Positions 1-10,616 are shown, numbered from the stretch's first letter. The stretch is DNA of 23,717 bases from Coraliomargarita_B sp036735565 (GCA_036735565.1 DAINOC010000036.1:1-23717), one strand, 5' to 3'. Notes: generated by a model from the sequence alone, not told the origin. Translations and numbers: made by a program.

Positions 1-1223
1 GCGAGCCCGGCGATTCTTCCGGTGGTCCAGGCGGCCTGGAAGTTGAAGCCGCCGGTGATGCCGTCGATGTCGAGGCACTCGCCGGCGAAGTGGAGGCCCG
101 GCACGAGGCGGCTTTCCATGGTGCGGAAGTCGACTTCCTTGAGGCGGACGCCGCCGCAGCTGACGAATTCCTCCTTGTTGGTAGTCTTACCCTGGACGTG
201 GTAGCGTCCGTTGGTCAGCGCTTCGATGAGAGCGGTCTCCTGTTTTTTCGGAAGCTGGGCCCAGGTGCTGTCCTCGGGGATCCCGGAGGTTTCGACGAGG
301 CGCTCCCAGAGGCGCTTTGGTAGTGGCTCGAGGTTCGTTTTGCGGACGAGGTGGCTGCCAGCGGAGCGGCGCAGCCCGGCAAACTTGGCTGCGACCTCCG
401 CTTCTGTCGGATCGCCGAGCCAGTTGATAAAAATATCGAAATGATAATTGAGTGCCTGGAGCTCGCGGGCCTCCCAGGCGGAGAGGCGCAGGATGGCGGG
501 ACCGCTGAGGCCCCGGTGGGTGATCAGGAGCGGACCCCTTTGAGTGGAGCCCTTTCGTTCCGTGCGCACGGAGGCATTGGGCACGGCGATCCCGGCGAGG
601 CCGTGGGTGCGTTTGTCGGCGAGGTTGAAAGCGAAGAGAGATGGGGCGAGCGGCTCGATGGCATGGCCCAGTTGCTCGAGGCTGCGGACCAGTGGAGAGG
701 CTTTGAGGGAGCCAGCGGTGAGGATGACCCGGTCGGCACGCAGGAGTCGGGCATCGCTCATTTCGAGCAGAAAATCGCCGCCGGTGGTCGTCGCGATGGA
801 TTTCAGGCCGAGGTTTTTCTCCAGGCGGACGTGGGCGGCTTGTGCGGCCTGTTCGAAGCAGTCGATGATGGTTTGTGAGTCGTCGGTCGTAGGGAACATG
901 CGTCCGTCGGCTTCTGCTTTCAGGGCGACGCCGCGGGCGGCGAACCAGGCGATGGTATCCGTCGGGGACCAGCGGTGAAAGGCGGCGCGCAGCTCGCGGC
1001 TGCCCCTCGGGTAGTGGGCGGCGAGCTCTTTGGGGTCGAAGCAGTGGTGGGTGACATTGCAGCGACCGCCGCCGGAGATCTTTACCTTGGTGAGTGTCTG
1101 GCGGCCCTGCTCGTAAATGGTGACCCGGGCCTGCGGATTGGCCTCCGCAGCGGTGATCGCGGCGAAATAGCCGGCGGCACCTCCGCCGATGACTGCGACG
1201 ACGGGTGTGCGAACATTGAACAT
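1..1223 (-). CDS. BaiN/HI0933-type NAD(P)/FAD-dependent oxidoreductase (3' end cut by window edge)
   Basis: The frame is open from an ATG at 1223 to the left edge, giving 407 visible residues. A dinucleotide-binding GGGAAG motif sits at residues 13-18, followed by the family signature SGGGRCNVTH at about 50-59. Near the edge are the FAGECLDIDG and TGGFNFQAAW motifs that close the FAD site, so only a few C-terminal residues are missing. The family (HI0933/YhiN/BaiN) comprises cytosolic flavoproteins of mostly unknown substrate; BaiN acts on bile-acid-like enones, which does not transfer here. The chosen ATG lies inside a GAACATY heptamer repeat. An in-frame upstream ATG at 1274 would add 17 residues, partly repeat-encoded (FNVECS). 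Neither start has a convincing Shine-Dalgarno sequence. It lies downstream of the ABC-F gene on the same strand. Family call is firm, start uncertain. Confidence 0.88.
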   Translation of the reverse strand, partial: MFNVRTPVVAVIGGGAAGYFAAITAAEANPQARVTIYEQGRQTLTKVKISGGGRCNVTHHCFDPKELAAHYPRGSRELRAAFHRWSPTDTIAWFAARGVALKAEADGRMFPTTDDSQTIIDCFEQAAQAAHVRLEKNLGLKSIATTTGGDFLLEMSDARLLRADRVILTAGSLKASPLVRSLEQLGHAIEPLAPSLFAFNLADKRTHGLAGIAVPNASVRTERKGSTQRGPLLITHRGLSGPAILRLSAWEARELQALNYHFDIFINWLGDPTEAEVAAKFAGLRRSAGSHLVRKTNLEPLPKRLWERLVETSGIPEDSTWAQLPKKQETALIEALTNGRYHVQGKTTNKEEFVSCGGVRLKEVDFRTMESRLVPGLHFAGECLDIDGITGGFNFQAAWTTGRIAGL

Positions 1224-1250
1224 CGAACATTCAACATTGAATTTTGAATG
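1211..1250 (+). repeat. GAACATY heptamer repeat, left arm
   Basis: Four clean 7-bp units run from 1211 to 1238 (consensus GAACATY, the fourth starting with C), followed by two degenerate units to about 1250. Together with 1336-1374 it forms an imperfect inverted repeat of about 32 bp (28 matches by eye) with a 95-bp spacer. It overlaps the 5' end of the flavoprotein gene and contains the ATG chosen for it. Confidence 0.85.
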
Positions 1251-1335
1251 GCTCTGAGGTGCTTGGTTGGCCATGCTTTGGAGCGACATTGAAGATCGAA
1301 TAACGGCTCTATTTCAGGCGGGGCGCGATCTCCTC

Positions 1336-3258
<1,923 letters not shown>

Positions 3259-3278
3259 AGCGTTAGCGCCCGGCGGGC

Positions 3279-4331
3279 TCAGGCCCGCACGCTGAAGCGG
3301 TAAATGGTCTTCGACGCGAAGGGTGTTCCTGGGCGCAGAATGGCAGCTCCCATCGCTGGGAAATTAACACTGTCCGGATAGTCCTGGGTCTCCAGGCAAA
3401 GACCGCTCAGGGGCGGGTAGAGGCAGCCGCCTTTGCCCGACTCCGGGCCGTCGCAGGAGAGAGCGAGTCCGGCATAAAACTGCACACCCGGTTCGGTGGT
3501 GAGCACTTCCATGAAACGTCCACTGTCCGGAGCGTAGACCGAAGCGATCGATTTCGGCTCCAGTGTGCGTCCCTCAGGGTGAAAGAAATGGATATCGGCA
3601 TTCCCCGGTTCGAGGGTGGAGCGATCGCGCAGGGTGATGGGATGGCGGTAGTCGTTGTAGCCGGCCCGCACGGGTTCCTTGCAGCCGATGAGAGTTCCGC
3701 AATCATCGGTCGGAGCCACGAAGTCGGCGTGAATGTTCAGTTGGTGATCAAGGACATCACCGGAGCTGTGGCCATTCAGATTGAAGTAGGCGTGGTTGGT
3801 CAGGTTGAATGGCGTCGTCCGCGAGGTCTCCGCCCGGTAGTGGATTTCGAGAGCGTCATCGTCGGTCAGGGTGTAGGTGACACGGCAATCCACCGCGCCG
3901 GGAAAGTGGTTGTGCCCGTCGGGATCCCGGAGGCGCAGCTCGAGGCTTTGGGTGCCGTCCGCTTCAACAATGCGGGCCTCCCAAAGCATTTTATCGAAGC
4001 CCTCCTCCCCGCCGTGCAGACAGTTGGGCCCGTTATTGTGTGCGAGTTGGTAATCTTCACCCTCCAGGCTGAAGCGCCCGCCGCTGATACGGCCCGCGAC
4101 GCGTCCGGTCAGCGCACCAAAGTAGGGGTGACCCTCCAGGTAGTCTTCGAGCCGGTCTTTACCGAGAACGACGTCGCCAAGGTTTCCGGCGCGGTCGGGT
4201 GTTTCCAGTGAGAGAAGAATGCCCCCGTAGTTGATGATCCGGGCACGGCAGCCATGGGCATTGGTCAAAGTGAACAGCCGAACCGCCTCACCGGTGGGCA
4301 GGCTTCCGAAATTGCTTTCTACTAAGCTCAT
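3279..4331 (-). CDS. galM: Aldose 1-epimerase (mutarotase)
   Basis: The 350-aa protein matches the GalM length and fold. It interconverts alpha and beta anomers of aldohexoses such as galactose and glucose in the cytosol; no signal peptide is visible. Recognisable elements are INYGG (33-37), GRVAGRI (76-82), NCLHGG (103-108, first conserved His at 106), TNHAYFNL (178-185, His180) and LETQDYPD (313-320, catalytic-base Glu314). These match the conserved His, His and Glu of characterised mutarotases. It is the first gene of a minus-strand run with the ABC-F gene 20 bp downstream. The tRNA-Phe terminator lies upstream, so it probably has its own promoter between about 4332 and 4388. I did not recognise that promoter. 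Confidence 0.95.
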   Translation of the reverse strand: MSLVESNFGSLPTGEAVRLFTLTNAHGCRARIINYGGILLSLETPDRAGNLGDVVLGKDRLEDYLEGHPYFGALTGRVAGRISGGRFSLEGEDYQLAHNNGPNCLHGGEEGFDKMLWEARIVEADGTQSLELRLRDPDGHNHFPGAVDCRVTYTLTDDDALEIHYRAETSRTTPFNLTNHAYFNLNGHSSGDVLDHQLNIHADFVAPTDDCGTLIGCKEPVRAGYNDYRHPITLRDRSTLEPGNADIHFFHPEGRTLEPKSIASVYAPDSGRFMEVLTTEPGVQFYAGLALSCDGPESGKGGCLYPPLSGLCLETQDYPDSVNFPAMGAAILRPGTPFASKTIYRFSVRA

Positions 4332-4387
4332 GATGGTTCAGGTGGCGCGGATCCGCGCAGTCGTTGCGGGGGCTGATGGAGAGGTAT

Positions 4388-4412
4388 AAAAAAGGGGACC
4401 GAAGTCCCCTTT
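4388..4412 (-). terminator. Rho-independent terminator of tRNA-Phe with UUCG loop
   Basis: On the minus strand a 9-bp perfect stem (AAAGGGGAC/GTCCCCTTT) closes a TTCG tetraloop and runs into a tract of six T. It lies about 15 bp past the tRNA-Phe 3' end and separates the tRNA from galM. Confidence 0.9.
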
Positions 4413-4426
4413 AAAAACGGAAAAAA

Positions 4427-4502
<76 letters not shown>

Positions 4503-4520
4503 GTGATTGGAAAAACGGGG

Positions 4521-4549
4521 ATTAAGGTTCGCGCATCGGGAAGCGTCAA
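4521..4549 (-). promoter_or_regulatory. Sigma70-type promoter of tRNA-Phe
   Basis: On the minus strand a -35 box TTGACG (4549-4544) is followed after exactly 17 bp by a -10 box CTTAAT (4526-4521). The mature tRNA begins 18 bp further on. This matches the general bacterial consensus; it is inferred from sequence only. Confidence 0.6.
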
Positions 4550-4705
4550 CTGAGTTTTTCAGTAAATTTGAGATGCAATGGGGCGTGGAGCTGCTGACCT
4601 GGGCGAGGGTTTATGTTGATTGATTTAACTTACTCTGCGCTCGTTTGAAATAAAATTTACTAATGCAAGCTTGCGATGGTTGTCCCTCAGGCTAGCTTTG
4701 GACGA

Positions 4706-5548
4706 ATGAAAGCTTTGACGGTGGTTTGTCTGTTGCTCGGGCCGATGAGCCTGTTCGCCGGGTCGGCGATCACCGGCCGCGTGGTGGCGACGTCAGAGGA
4801 GGGCCGATCGCTAACGCTGGAGATCGCGCGCTCTGATGTGGACACCCTGGTTGCCGGGGAGCAGCGGTCCTTCAGGGTCTCGGCCGGTGATTTGGCTATC
4901 GGTTATGTGGAGCGGACGGTTCGAGGGAACGCGGTGTATTACAACAACGCCTGGCACCTTGAACAGATTTACCCCATCACCGGGCGGGGCGCGACCGAAG
5001 TGACAAAGATGAACAACGATCTGAATGCGGCGACCAAAGCGATGCGTCGCTCGGCTTACGTGCGGGAGGGGGATCGGCTTCCCGAGTTTGGAATGATCAA
5101 TCAAAACGGCGACTTCATGGCTGTCCGCGAGCTGCGCGGTCACCCCTTCGTGATGAACTTTATCTTCACCCGCTGTGCGGCACCGGAGATGTGTCCGGCC
5201 TCGAGCACGCGGATGGCGGCTATGCAGAAAGCCGCGGCGGCGCGGGGTCTGGACGATTTGCATTTTGTCACCATCTCCTTTGATCCGGCCTATGACTCCC
5301 CCGGGATCCTGCGCCAGTATGCCGAGGGCTACGGGATGGATTTAAGCAACTTCCACCTGCTGACCGGATCGCAGGCCTGGGTGGACGACCTGCTGCGGCA
5401 ATTCGGGATTCTCACCCGGGAGGAGGACGGGACAATCAACCACACCATGGCGACCTTGCTGGTTGATGCGGAGGGCCGGGTGGCCTTTCGCAAAGAAGGT
5501 TCGACATGGACGGTTCAGGAGTTTTTGACTGCGGCGGAACAACTCTAA
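4706..5548 (+). CDS. SCO1/SenC-like thioredoxin-fold protein, exported
   Basis: The 280-aa protein starts with a signal peptide (MKALTVVCLLLGPMSLFAGS). An unassigned beta-rich segment covers about 20-92 and a SCO1/SenC domain about 115-280. SCO proteins deliver copper to, or keep reduced, the CuA site of cytochrome c oxidase in the periplasm. Their metal ligands are two cysteines and a distal histidine. Here the cysteines are C157 and C163 in RCAAPEMCP, a C-x5-C spacing instead of the classical C-x3-C, and the histidine is H246 in NHTM. The ATG at 4706 fits the signal peptide and is preceded by GGACGA. An in-frame ATG at 4676 would add ten polar residues in front of it. No oxidase genes are visible nearby; the next gene is 12 bp downstream. 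Confidence 0.82.
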   Translation: MKALTVVCLLLGPMSLFAGSAITGRVVATSEEGRSLTLEIARSDVDTLVAGEQRSFRVSAGDLAIGYVERTVRGNAVYYNNAWHLEQIYPITGRGATEVTKMNNDLNAATKAMRRSAYVREGDRLPEFGMINQNGDFMAVRELRGHPFVMNFIFTRCAAPEMCPASSTRMAAMQKAAAARGLDDLHFVTISFDPAYDSPGILRQYAEGYGMDLSNFHLLTGSQAWVDDLLRQFGILTREEDGTINHTMATLLVDAEGRVAFRKEGSTWTVQEFLTAAEQL

Positions 5549-5560
5549 ACCTGCCCAGCA

Positions 5561-6121
5561 ATGAAAGACTTCGAGAGCTTCAAGGAGAGCCGTTCCAAGG
5601 TGGATCCATCCGCCCGGAATCTGTCGGATCAGAAGTGGCAGCAGGCATACGCTGCCTACCGGAAGGCGCGCAAGCGGGTGGGGCGGAGTCAGGAGACACC
5701 TTTGGACGAGTCAGTCTCCGGTGGGGATGGCGTTGGTAGCCGGAAGGGACGGCGTTCCCGTCGAAAGAGTCAGGCAGTGGACCGCAGTTTCCTCAATCCG
5801 CGCCAAGTTTTGATCGAGCAAATTCGGGCGAACTCGGCCTACGCTGAACTGAGAATGTTGGTCGATACCCTCGCCTGGGTTGCGATTGGCCTTATTTTGG
5901 TGAGCCTGGTGATCAAATTTTTCGTTTTCACGGCCGTTCTGGGCTTGCTCATCGCGCTGTTCGGGGCGCTCCTTCAATTCATCGGCGTATTGGCGGTTCG
6001 GAAATTGTTTCAGATCCTGTTTGATGTGGCGGACCTGGCGATCGAGCGCAAACAGCGCGAGATGGGCGTAGCGAAGGGGCCGGATACCGGATCAAAAGCC
6101 GATGAGCTCGATCCGCAGTGA
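5561..6121 (+). CDS. Hypothetical membrane protein with two transmembrane segments
   Basis: The 186-aa protein is not recognised. Residues 1-100 are hydrophilic and basic, with a RKGRRSRRKS stretch at about 61-70. Two hydrophobic helices follow (about 103-118 and 122-146), then a charged tail of about 40 residues. The start is 12 bp after the SCO-like stop, so the two are probably cotranscribed. It may be membrane-anchored with both ends cytoplasmic, by the positive-inside rule. Its last 30 bp overlap the end of lpxI on the other strand. Function unknown. Confidence 0.7.
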   Translation: MKDFESFKESRSKVDPSARNLSDQKWQQAYAAYRKARKRVGRSQETPLDESVSGGDGVGSRKGRRSRRKSQAVDRSFLNPRQVLIEQIRANSAYAELRMLVDTLAWVAIGLILVSLVIKFFVFTAVLGLLIALFGALLQFIGVLAVRKLFQILFDVADLAIERKQREMGVAKGPDTGSKADELDPQ

Positions 6122-6928
6122 TTGGGCCTTCGCGATCAATTTCTCTTTGTGCAGCATGATGACCGCTCCCGCTTCGAGTGCCGCGGTGGTGATCTTAGAC
6201 TGGTGCATCATCTCCAGCGTGCGCTCTCCGAAGACCGGCACATCAAAGCGGTAGTCCTGGTTGCGTTTGACGGTTTTTACAAAGATCATGCCGTCGGTTT
6301 TGAAACCGCCCGCCCGTTGCAGCATGGGGTCGGTTCCCTCGTAGGCTTCGACGGCGAGAACGGTGCCCTTGCGGACGACACAGCCCTGCCCGATATCCTC
6401 TTCGCTGATGGCACGGGCGATACGGATGCCGTGGGCGAGGAATTCCGGCTCTGCCTTTTGCTTGCCACCGGTCATCAAACCTGCGGTTGCGAGTTGGTCG
6501 TCGATAAAGGAACGGGCGTCCAGCATGTTGACGCCGATCGCTTCGATCTCTTCGGCAATTGCTCCGAAGATGGTCTCGGCGTTTTTCGTTTTCAACCGGT
6601 TCAGGATGGCGAGTGCCTTGAGGTCGGGGTGAAGCCCGTGGAAAAGTCGCCGGGGCGTGATTTGCCCCGCCATGAGTGCATACCCGCAGTCGAGTTCGCG
6701 CAGTGACTTCAGCATCTTGCCAAGCTGCCCGACCTTCACCTGACGGTGATCGGTGCCGGAGACACTCTCAATCAGCGCCGGCTCGGTCTCTTCATGGAAG
6801 GAGACGAGGCGGAGTGGAAGCCCGGCGGCCCGTATCCGATCTGCCACTAGTATGGGATAGTCGCCCTTGCCTGCGATCAACCCAATGGGCCGATCCTCGA
6901 AGTCTGCTGGCAGAAAAATGGAGCTCAT
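6092..6928 (-). CDS. lpxI: UDP-2,3-diacylglucosamine diphosphatase LpxI
   Basis: The 278-aa protein belongs to the LpxI (formerly DUF1009) family. It hydrolyses UDP-2,3-diacylglucosamine to lipid X and UMP in lipid A biosynthesis, replacing LpxH in lineages lacking that enzyme. Visible marks are GLIAGKGDYP (16-25), GQITPRRLF (88-96), the KNAET segment (115-119) and VEAYEGTDPML (193-203), whose Asp200 corresponds to the catalytic-site aspartate of the family. KTVKRNQDYRFDVPVFGE (218-235) is also characteristic. The start at 6928 was chosen because the motif spacing fits. An AGGAAATAGG sequence lies just upstream, spanning the stop of the preceding gene, which ends 4 bp before. The gene implies an outer membrane with lipid A. 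Confidence 0.93.
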   Translation of the reverse strand: MSSIFLPADFEDRPIGLIAGKGDYPILVADRIRAAGLPLRLVSFHEETEPALIESVSGTDHRQVKVGQLGKMLKSLRELDCGYALMAGQITPRRLFHGLHPDLKALAILNRLKTKNAETIFGAIAEEIEAIGVNMLDARSFIDDQLATAGLMTGGKQKAEPEFLAHGIRIARAISEEDIGQGCVVRKGTVLAVEAYEGTDPMLQRAGGFKTDGMIFVKTVKRNQDYRFDVPVFGERTLEMMHQSKITTAALEAGAVIMLHKEKLIAKAQSLRIELIGF

Positions 6929-6932
6929 ACAC

Positions 6933-7634
6933 CTATTTCCTAAAATCGTAGGGTCGGGGTGAGGGCAATTGCAAAGCACGCTCCGGCATGACCAATCGTG
7001 GGCTTGGGATGGCGGCTTGAAGACCCTCGACGGTAAACAGGACCCGGCGGCTGGCCTGAAAGGCTGCCTGAATCAAATCGACAGTCTCGGGATGAAAGTC
7101 TGCCTCGCTGAAACGCCGGTCCGGGCGTCCCCTTGTCGCTGCGAATGCGCTCACGTCGATGCCCTGTTTTTGACCGATAAACTCCTGGCCGCCGGACTCG
7201 GGGTAGGCGTAGATCAAACTTCCTTGCAGTGCGGTCAGGCGGGCGCGCCCATCGCGGCTCTCCACCGCTCCAAGCGTGGCGCGCGTCTCCACCAGGCCTT
7301 GCGGCAGGCTTAAGACGATCTCCGATAGGAGGGAGAGTCGATCCGCGGCAAAAGCGATGCTGCCCGAATCCAGCTCCAGCGATAGGGCCGATACCGAGGG
7401 TTCAAAATCGATACTGGCCTCACTTGGCAAAAAGGGCCTTTGGCGAAACGCTGAAATCGCCAGCTTGGAATCCGGGCCGATNNNNNNNNNNNNNNNNNNN
7501 NNNNNNNNNNNNNNNNNNNNNNNNNNNNNNNNNNNNNNNNNNNNNNNNNNNNNNNNNNNNNNNNNNNNNNNNNNNNNNNNNGCCCATCCGCCGCGACGAA
7601 GGGGCCCTGGCCGATGGTGTTGGTTGGATGGCAT
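6933..7634 (-). CDS. FecR-like domain protein, interrupted by a scaffold gap
   Basis: Only the C-terminal part, from the gap edge at 7481 to the stop at 6933, is reliable (about 182 residues). It reads IGPDSKLAISAF at the gap edge, then DSGSIAFAADRLSLL, then LTALQGSLIYAYPESGGQ. This order resembles FecR-like domains (a 'LGPNSKLEI' strand, a 'leGsv' strand and a 'gg...gq' strand). The family identity is my inference. The section between the gap and leuS (7582-7634) has no clear signal peptide in any frame, and the gap length is arbitrary, so start and reading frame there are unknown. The gene lies between leuS (2 bp if the start at 7634 is right) and lpxI (4 bp), suggesting an operon. Confidence 0.45.
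   Translation of the reverse strand: MPSNQHHRPGPLRRGGWXXXXXXXXXXXXXXXXXXXXXXXXXXXXXXXXXXIGPDSKLAISAFRQRPFLPSEASIDFEPSVSALSLELDSGSIAFAADRLSLLSEIVLSLPQGLVETRATLGAVESRDGRARLTALQGSLIYAYPESGGQEFIGQKQGIDVSAFAATRGRPDRRFSEADFHPETVDLIQAAFQASRRVLFTVEGLQAAIPSPRLVMPERALQLPSPRPYDFRK
7482..7581. other. Scaffold gap (100 N)
   Basis: Exactly 100 N, the usual placeholder for a gap of unknown length. It lies in the 5' part of the FecR-like gene. Confidence 0.99.
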
Positions 7635-7636
7635 CG

Positions 7637-10201
7637 TCAGACGGCTACGATATTGACGATTTTTCCAGGCACGTAGATCTCCTTTTTGATGCTTTTGCCC
7701 TCGATGAAGCTTTGCACCTTCTCGTGCGCATGGGCTGCTTTGAGGGCGTCTTCCTCACTGTGTCCGGATGGGAGATCGGCATCGCCCCGGTATTTACCGT
7801 TCACCTGAAAGATAATTTTCACGGTATCGGAGACCAGCTTTGAAGGATCGTAGACCGGCCAACCGGCGGCGGCGATGCTCTCATGGTGGCCCAGGCTCTG
7901 CCAAAGCTCCTCGCAGATGTGGGGCGCGAGCGGGGCGAGCAGCTTGAGAAAGTCCTCGACGGTCGAGCGGCAGACGGTCGGCGTCTGCGCGAGTTGCTTT
8001 TGGCAGATCATCATTTGCGAGATCGCGGTGTTGAAGCCGAGGGCTTCGTAATCCTCAGTCACCTTCTTGATCGTGGCATGCAGCTCGCGGAGATTCTCCG
8101 GATCTTCTTCGCCTTCGTCGACGATCCGCTCTGCGTCGCTGGCGAGCGCCCAGACCCTGCGCAGGAAGCGGGCGATGCCCTCGATACCCTTGGTATTCCA
8201 GGGCTTCATGGCTTCGAGCGGACCTAGGAACATCAAATACAGCCGCAGCGCATCGGCACCGTAGGCCTCGATGATCGTATCCGGATTGACCACGTTGCCG
8301 CGGCTCTTGGACATTTTTTCGCCGTCCTCACCGAGGATGATGCCCTGGTGAAAAAGTTTTTTAAAGGGCTCCGGGTCGCTGACCACGCCGCAGTCGTAGA
8401 GCACCTGGTGCCAGAACCGGGCATAGAGCAGGTGAAGCACGGCATGTTCGGCGCCACCGATATACAGGTCGGGGGTGCCCCAGTATTTCTCCTTGGCCGG
8501 GTCGATCAGGGCGCTGTCATTTTTTGGATCAACGTAGCGCAGGTAATACCAGCAGGAGCCGGCCCATTGCGGCATGGTATTGGTCTCGCGGATACCGGGG
8601 AGCCAGCCTTCGCGGGGCTCGCTGGCGGTGGCACCGGTCTTCGGGTCGATGTAGATGTGCAGCCAGGCACCCGCCTTCGAGAGCGGGCTTTGGCCATCCG
8701 GCGAGGGCGTGTAGCTCTCGACCTCGGGCAACTCCAGCGGGAGCTCGGACTCCGGCAGGATCAGGGCAAAGCGGCGCTCGCCATCGAAGACGCTGGAGAC
8801 CGGGCGATCGACGGATTTCAAGTCATCTGCGACCAGAGCATAGTCGGCCTCGCTGACCCAGACGACCGGGAAGGGTTCGCCCCAGTAGCGCTGGCGGGAG
8901 AAGAGCCAGTCGCGCAGCTTGAAGTTGACTGTGGCTTTTCCCCGGCCCTCGGCGGCGAGTCGCTCAAGGATGGCTTTTTTCGCCGATTCGGAGTCCTTGT
9001 CCGTGAGTTCGCCCGAGTGGATCAGTCGGCCCGGTCCGGTGTAGGCGGTGGTCAGGGCTCCGGAGGCGTCTTTCTCGGCTTTGCCGCCGTCATCGATGAC
9101 CTGAATGATATCGAGATTAAAGGCCTTCGCAAAGGCGAAGTCGCGCTCATCGTGTGCCGGGACAGCCATGATAGCCCCGGTGCCGTAAGTCATGAGCACA
9201 TAGTCGGCGACCCACACGGGTATCCTGGTTCCGTTAACGGGATTGATGGCGTAAGTGCCCGTGAAAACGCCGGTCTTTTCCTTGCTTAACTCGGCCCGCT
9301 CGAGGTCGGACTTGCTTTTGGCGCGTTCGACATAGGCGGCGACCGCATCTTGCTGCGTTGCCGTCGTGAGGGTCGGGAGCAGTGGGTGTTCGGGGGCGAT
9401 CACCATGTAAGTCGCCCCGTAGAGGGTATCCGGGCGGGTGGTGAAGACGGTGAGGGAAGCATCATGCCCATCGATATCGAAGGTGATCTCGCCGCCCTCG
9501 GAGCGCCCGATCCAGTTTTCCTGGAGGCGTTTGGTGGAGTCGGGCCAGTCGAGATCTTTCAGTCCGGCGATCAGGCGCTCCGCGTATTCGGTGATGCGGA
9601 GCACCCACTGGCGAATCGGACGGCGTTCGACCGGAAAGCTGCCGCGCTCGGAGCGGGGGCCCTCCGGGGTATTCAGCACTTCCTCGTTGGCCAGGACGGT
9701 GCCCAGTTCCGGGCAGAACCACACCGGCTTCTCGTCGACGTAGGCCAGGCCCTTTTTAAACAGTTGCCGGAAGATCCACTGGGTCCATTTGAAGTAGCCC
9801 GGATCGGTGGTGTTTACCTCGCGGCTCCAGTCGTAGGTGAAACCGATCTGCGTGAGTTGCTCCTTGAAGCGGGCGACGTTTTGCTTCGTGGTGATCGCCG
9901 GGTGGGTGCCGGTCTTGATGGCATACTGCTCGGTCGGCAGACCGAAAGCATCCCAGCCCATGGGGTGAAGGACATTATAGCCCTGGGCCTTCTTGAAACG
10001 CTTCAGCGCATCGCTTGCGGTGTAGCCCTCCGGGTGGCCGATATGCAAGCCCGCGCCCGAAGGGTAGGGGAACATGTCCAGCACGTAGAAGGTTTTGTCG
10101 CCCTCGAAGTCCCTTGCCGCGTAGGTGCCTTTTTCGGCCCAGTAGGCCTGCCACTTCGGTTCGATGGAGGAAAAGTCGTATTCTTTGCTAGGTGTCGCCA
10201 T
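7637..10201 (-). CDS. leuS: Leucine--tRNA ligase
   Basis: The 854-aa class I aminoacyl-tRNA synthetase charges tRNA-Leu in the cytosol. It has the HIGH motif as HIGH at residues 53-56 (GLHIGHPEGYTASD). The CP1 editing insertion includes the T-rich TTRPDTLYGA segment, and the AVPAHDERDFAFAKAF editing-site segment is also present. KMSKS occurs at about 628-632 (GEKMSKSRGN). The GSCWYYLRYVDP and GGAEHAVLHLLYARFW blocks are typical of bacterial LeuRS. The C-terminal FQVNGKYRGD and VPGKIVNIVAV motifs complete the tRNA-binding end. Length matches the bacterial family. It heads a run with the FecR-like gene and lpxI. Confidence 0.98.
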   Translation of the reverse strand: MATPSKEYDFSSIEPKWQAYWAEKGTYAARDFEGDKTFYVLDMFPYPSGAGLHIGHPEGYTASDALKRFKKAQGYNVLHPMGWDAFGLPTEQYAIKTGTHPAITTKQNVARFKEQLTQIGFTYDWSREVNTTDPGYFKWTQWIFRQLFKKGLAYVDEKPVWFCPELGTVLANEEVLNTPEGPRSERGSFPVERRPIRQWVLRITEYAERLIAGLKDLDWPDSTKRLQENWIGRSEGGEITFDIDGHDASLTVFTTRPDTLYGATYMVIAPEHPLLPTLTTATQQDAVAAYVERAKSKSDLERAELSKEKTGVFTGTYAINPVNGTRIPVWVADYVLMTYGTGAIMAVPAHDERDFAFAKAFNLDIIQVIDDGGKAEKDASGALTTAYTGPGRLIHSGELTDKDSESAKKAILERLAAEGRGKATVNFKLRDWLFSRQRYWGEPFPVVWVSEADYALVADDLKSVDRPVSSVFDGERRFALILPESELPLELPEVESYTPSPDGQSPLSKAGAWLHIYIDPKTGATASEPREGWLPGIRETNTMPQWAGSCWYYLRYVDPKNDSALIDPAKEKYWGTPDLYIGGAEHAVLHLLYARFWHQVLYDCGVVSDPEPFKKLFHQGIILGEDGEKMSKSRGNVVNPDTIIEAYGADALRLYLMFLGPLEAMKPWNTKGIEGIARFLRRVWALASDAERIVDEGEEDPENLRELHATIKKVTEDYEALGFNTAISQMMICQKQLAQTPTVCRSTVEDFLKLLAPLAPHICEELWQSLGHHESIAAAGWPVYDPSKLVSDTVKIIFQVNGKYRGDADLPSGHSEEDALKAAHAHEKVQSFIEGKSIKKEIYVPGKIVNIVAV

Positions 10202-10267
10202 TTTGATGAAAACGGCGGATTAAGAGCGCAAGCCTCCAGCGCGTCAACGCTGGAGGGGAGGGGCGTG

Positions 10268-10410
10268 GAACGTTGAACATCGAACATCGAACATNNNNNN
10301 NNNNNNNNNNNNNNNNNNNNNNNNNNNNNNNNNNNNNNNNNNNNNNNNNNNNNNNNNNNNNNNNNNNNNNNNNNNNNNNNNNNNNNNNNNNNNNGAACAT
10401 TGAACATTGA
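10268..10410 (+). repeat. GAACATY heptamer array interrupted by scaffold gap
   Basis: Units GAACGTT, GAACATC, GAACATC and a partial GAACAT (10268-10294) run into the gap. On the far side two GAACATT units (10395-10408) and GA continue in the same orientation. The same heptamer occurs at 1211 and, inverted, at 1336. The true number of units is hidden by the gap. Confidence 0.85.
10295..10394. other. Scaffold gap (100 N)
   Basis: Exactly 100 N, with the same heptamer repeat on both sides. The assembly very probably broke because of this repeat. Confidence 0.99.
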
Positions 10411-10535
10411 CTGGGGCTTGGGTCGCACGGGGTTTACTGGTTGAAGCTTTGTCTTACTCGCTACCTGGCGTTGAGATTTTTTTCTTTTGTCTTTACAACG
10501 GTCGCGATCGGTCTACTCTCTTCACTTTATTTTTG

Positions 10536-10613
<78 letters not shown>

Positions 10614-10616
10614 TTT

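Noticed and set aside
187..1230. 347-aa minus-strand open frame starting MFDVQCS
   Set aside because: Arg/Pro-rich shadow of the flavoprotein gene one frame over. The real frame has FAD motifs and runs to the window edge.
10268..10410. CRISPR array
   Set aside because: Units are 7 bp and contiguous with no spacers; no cas genes are visible.
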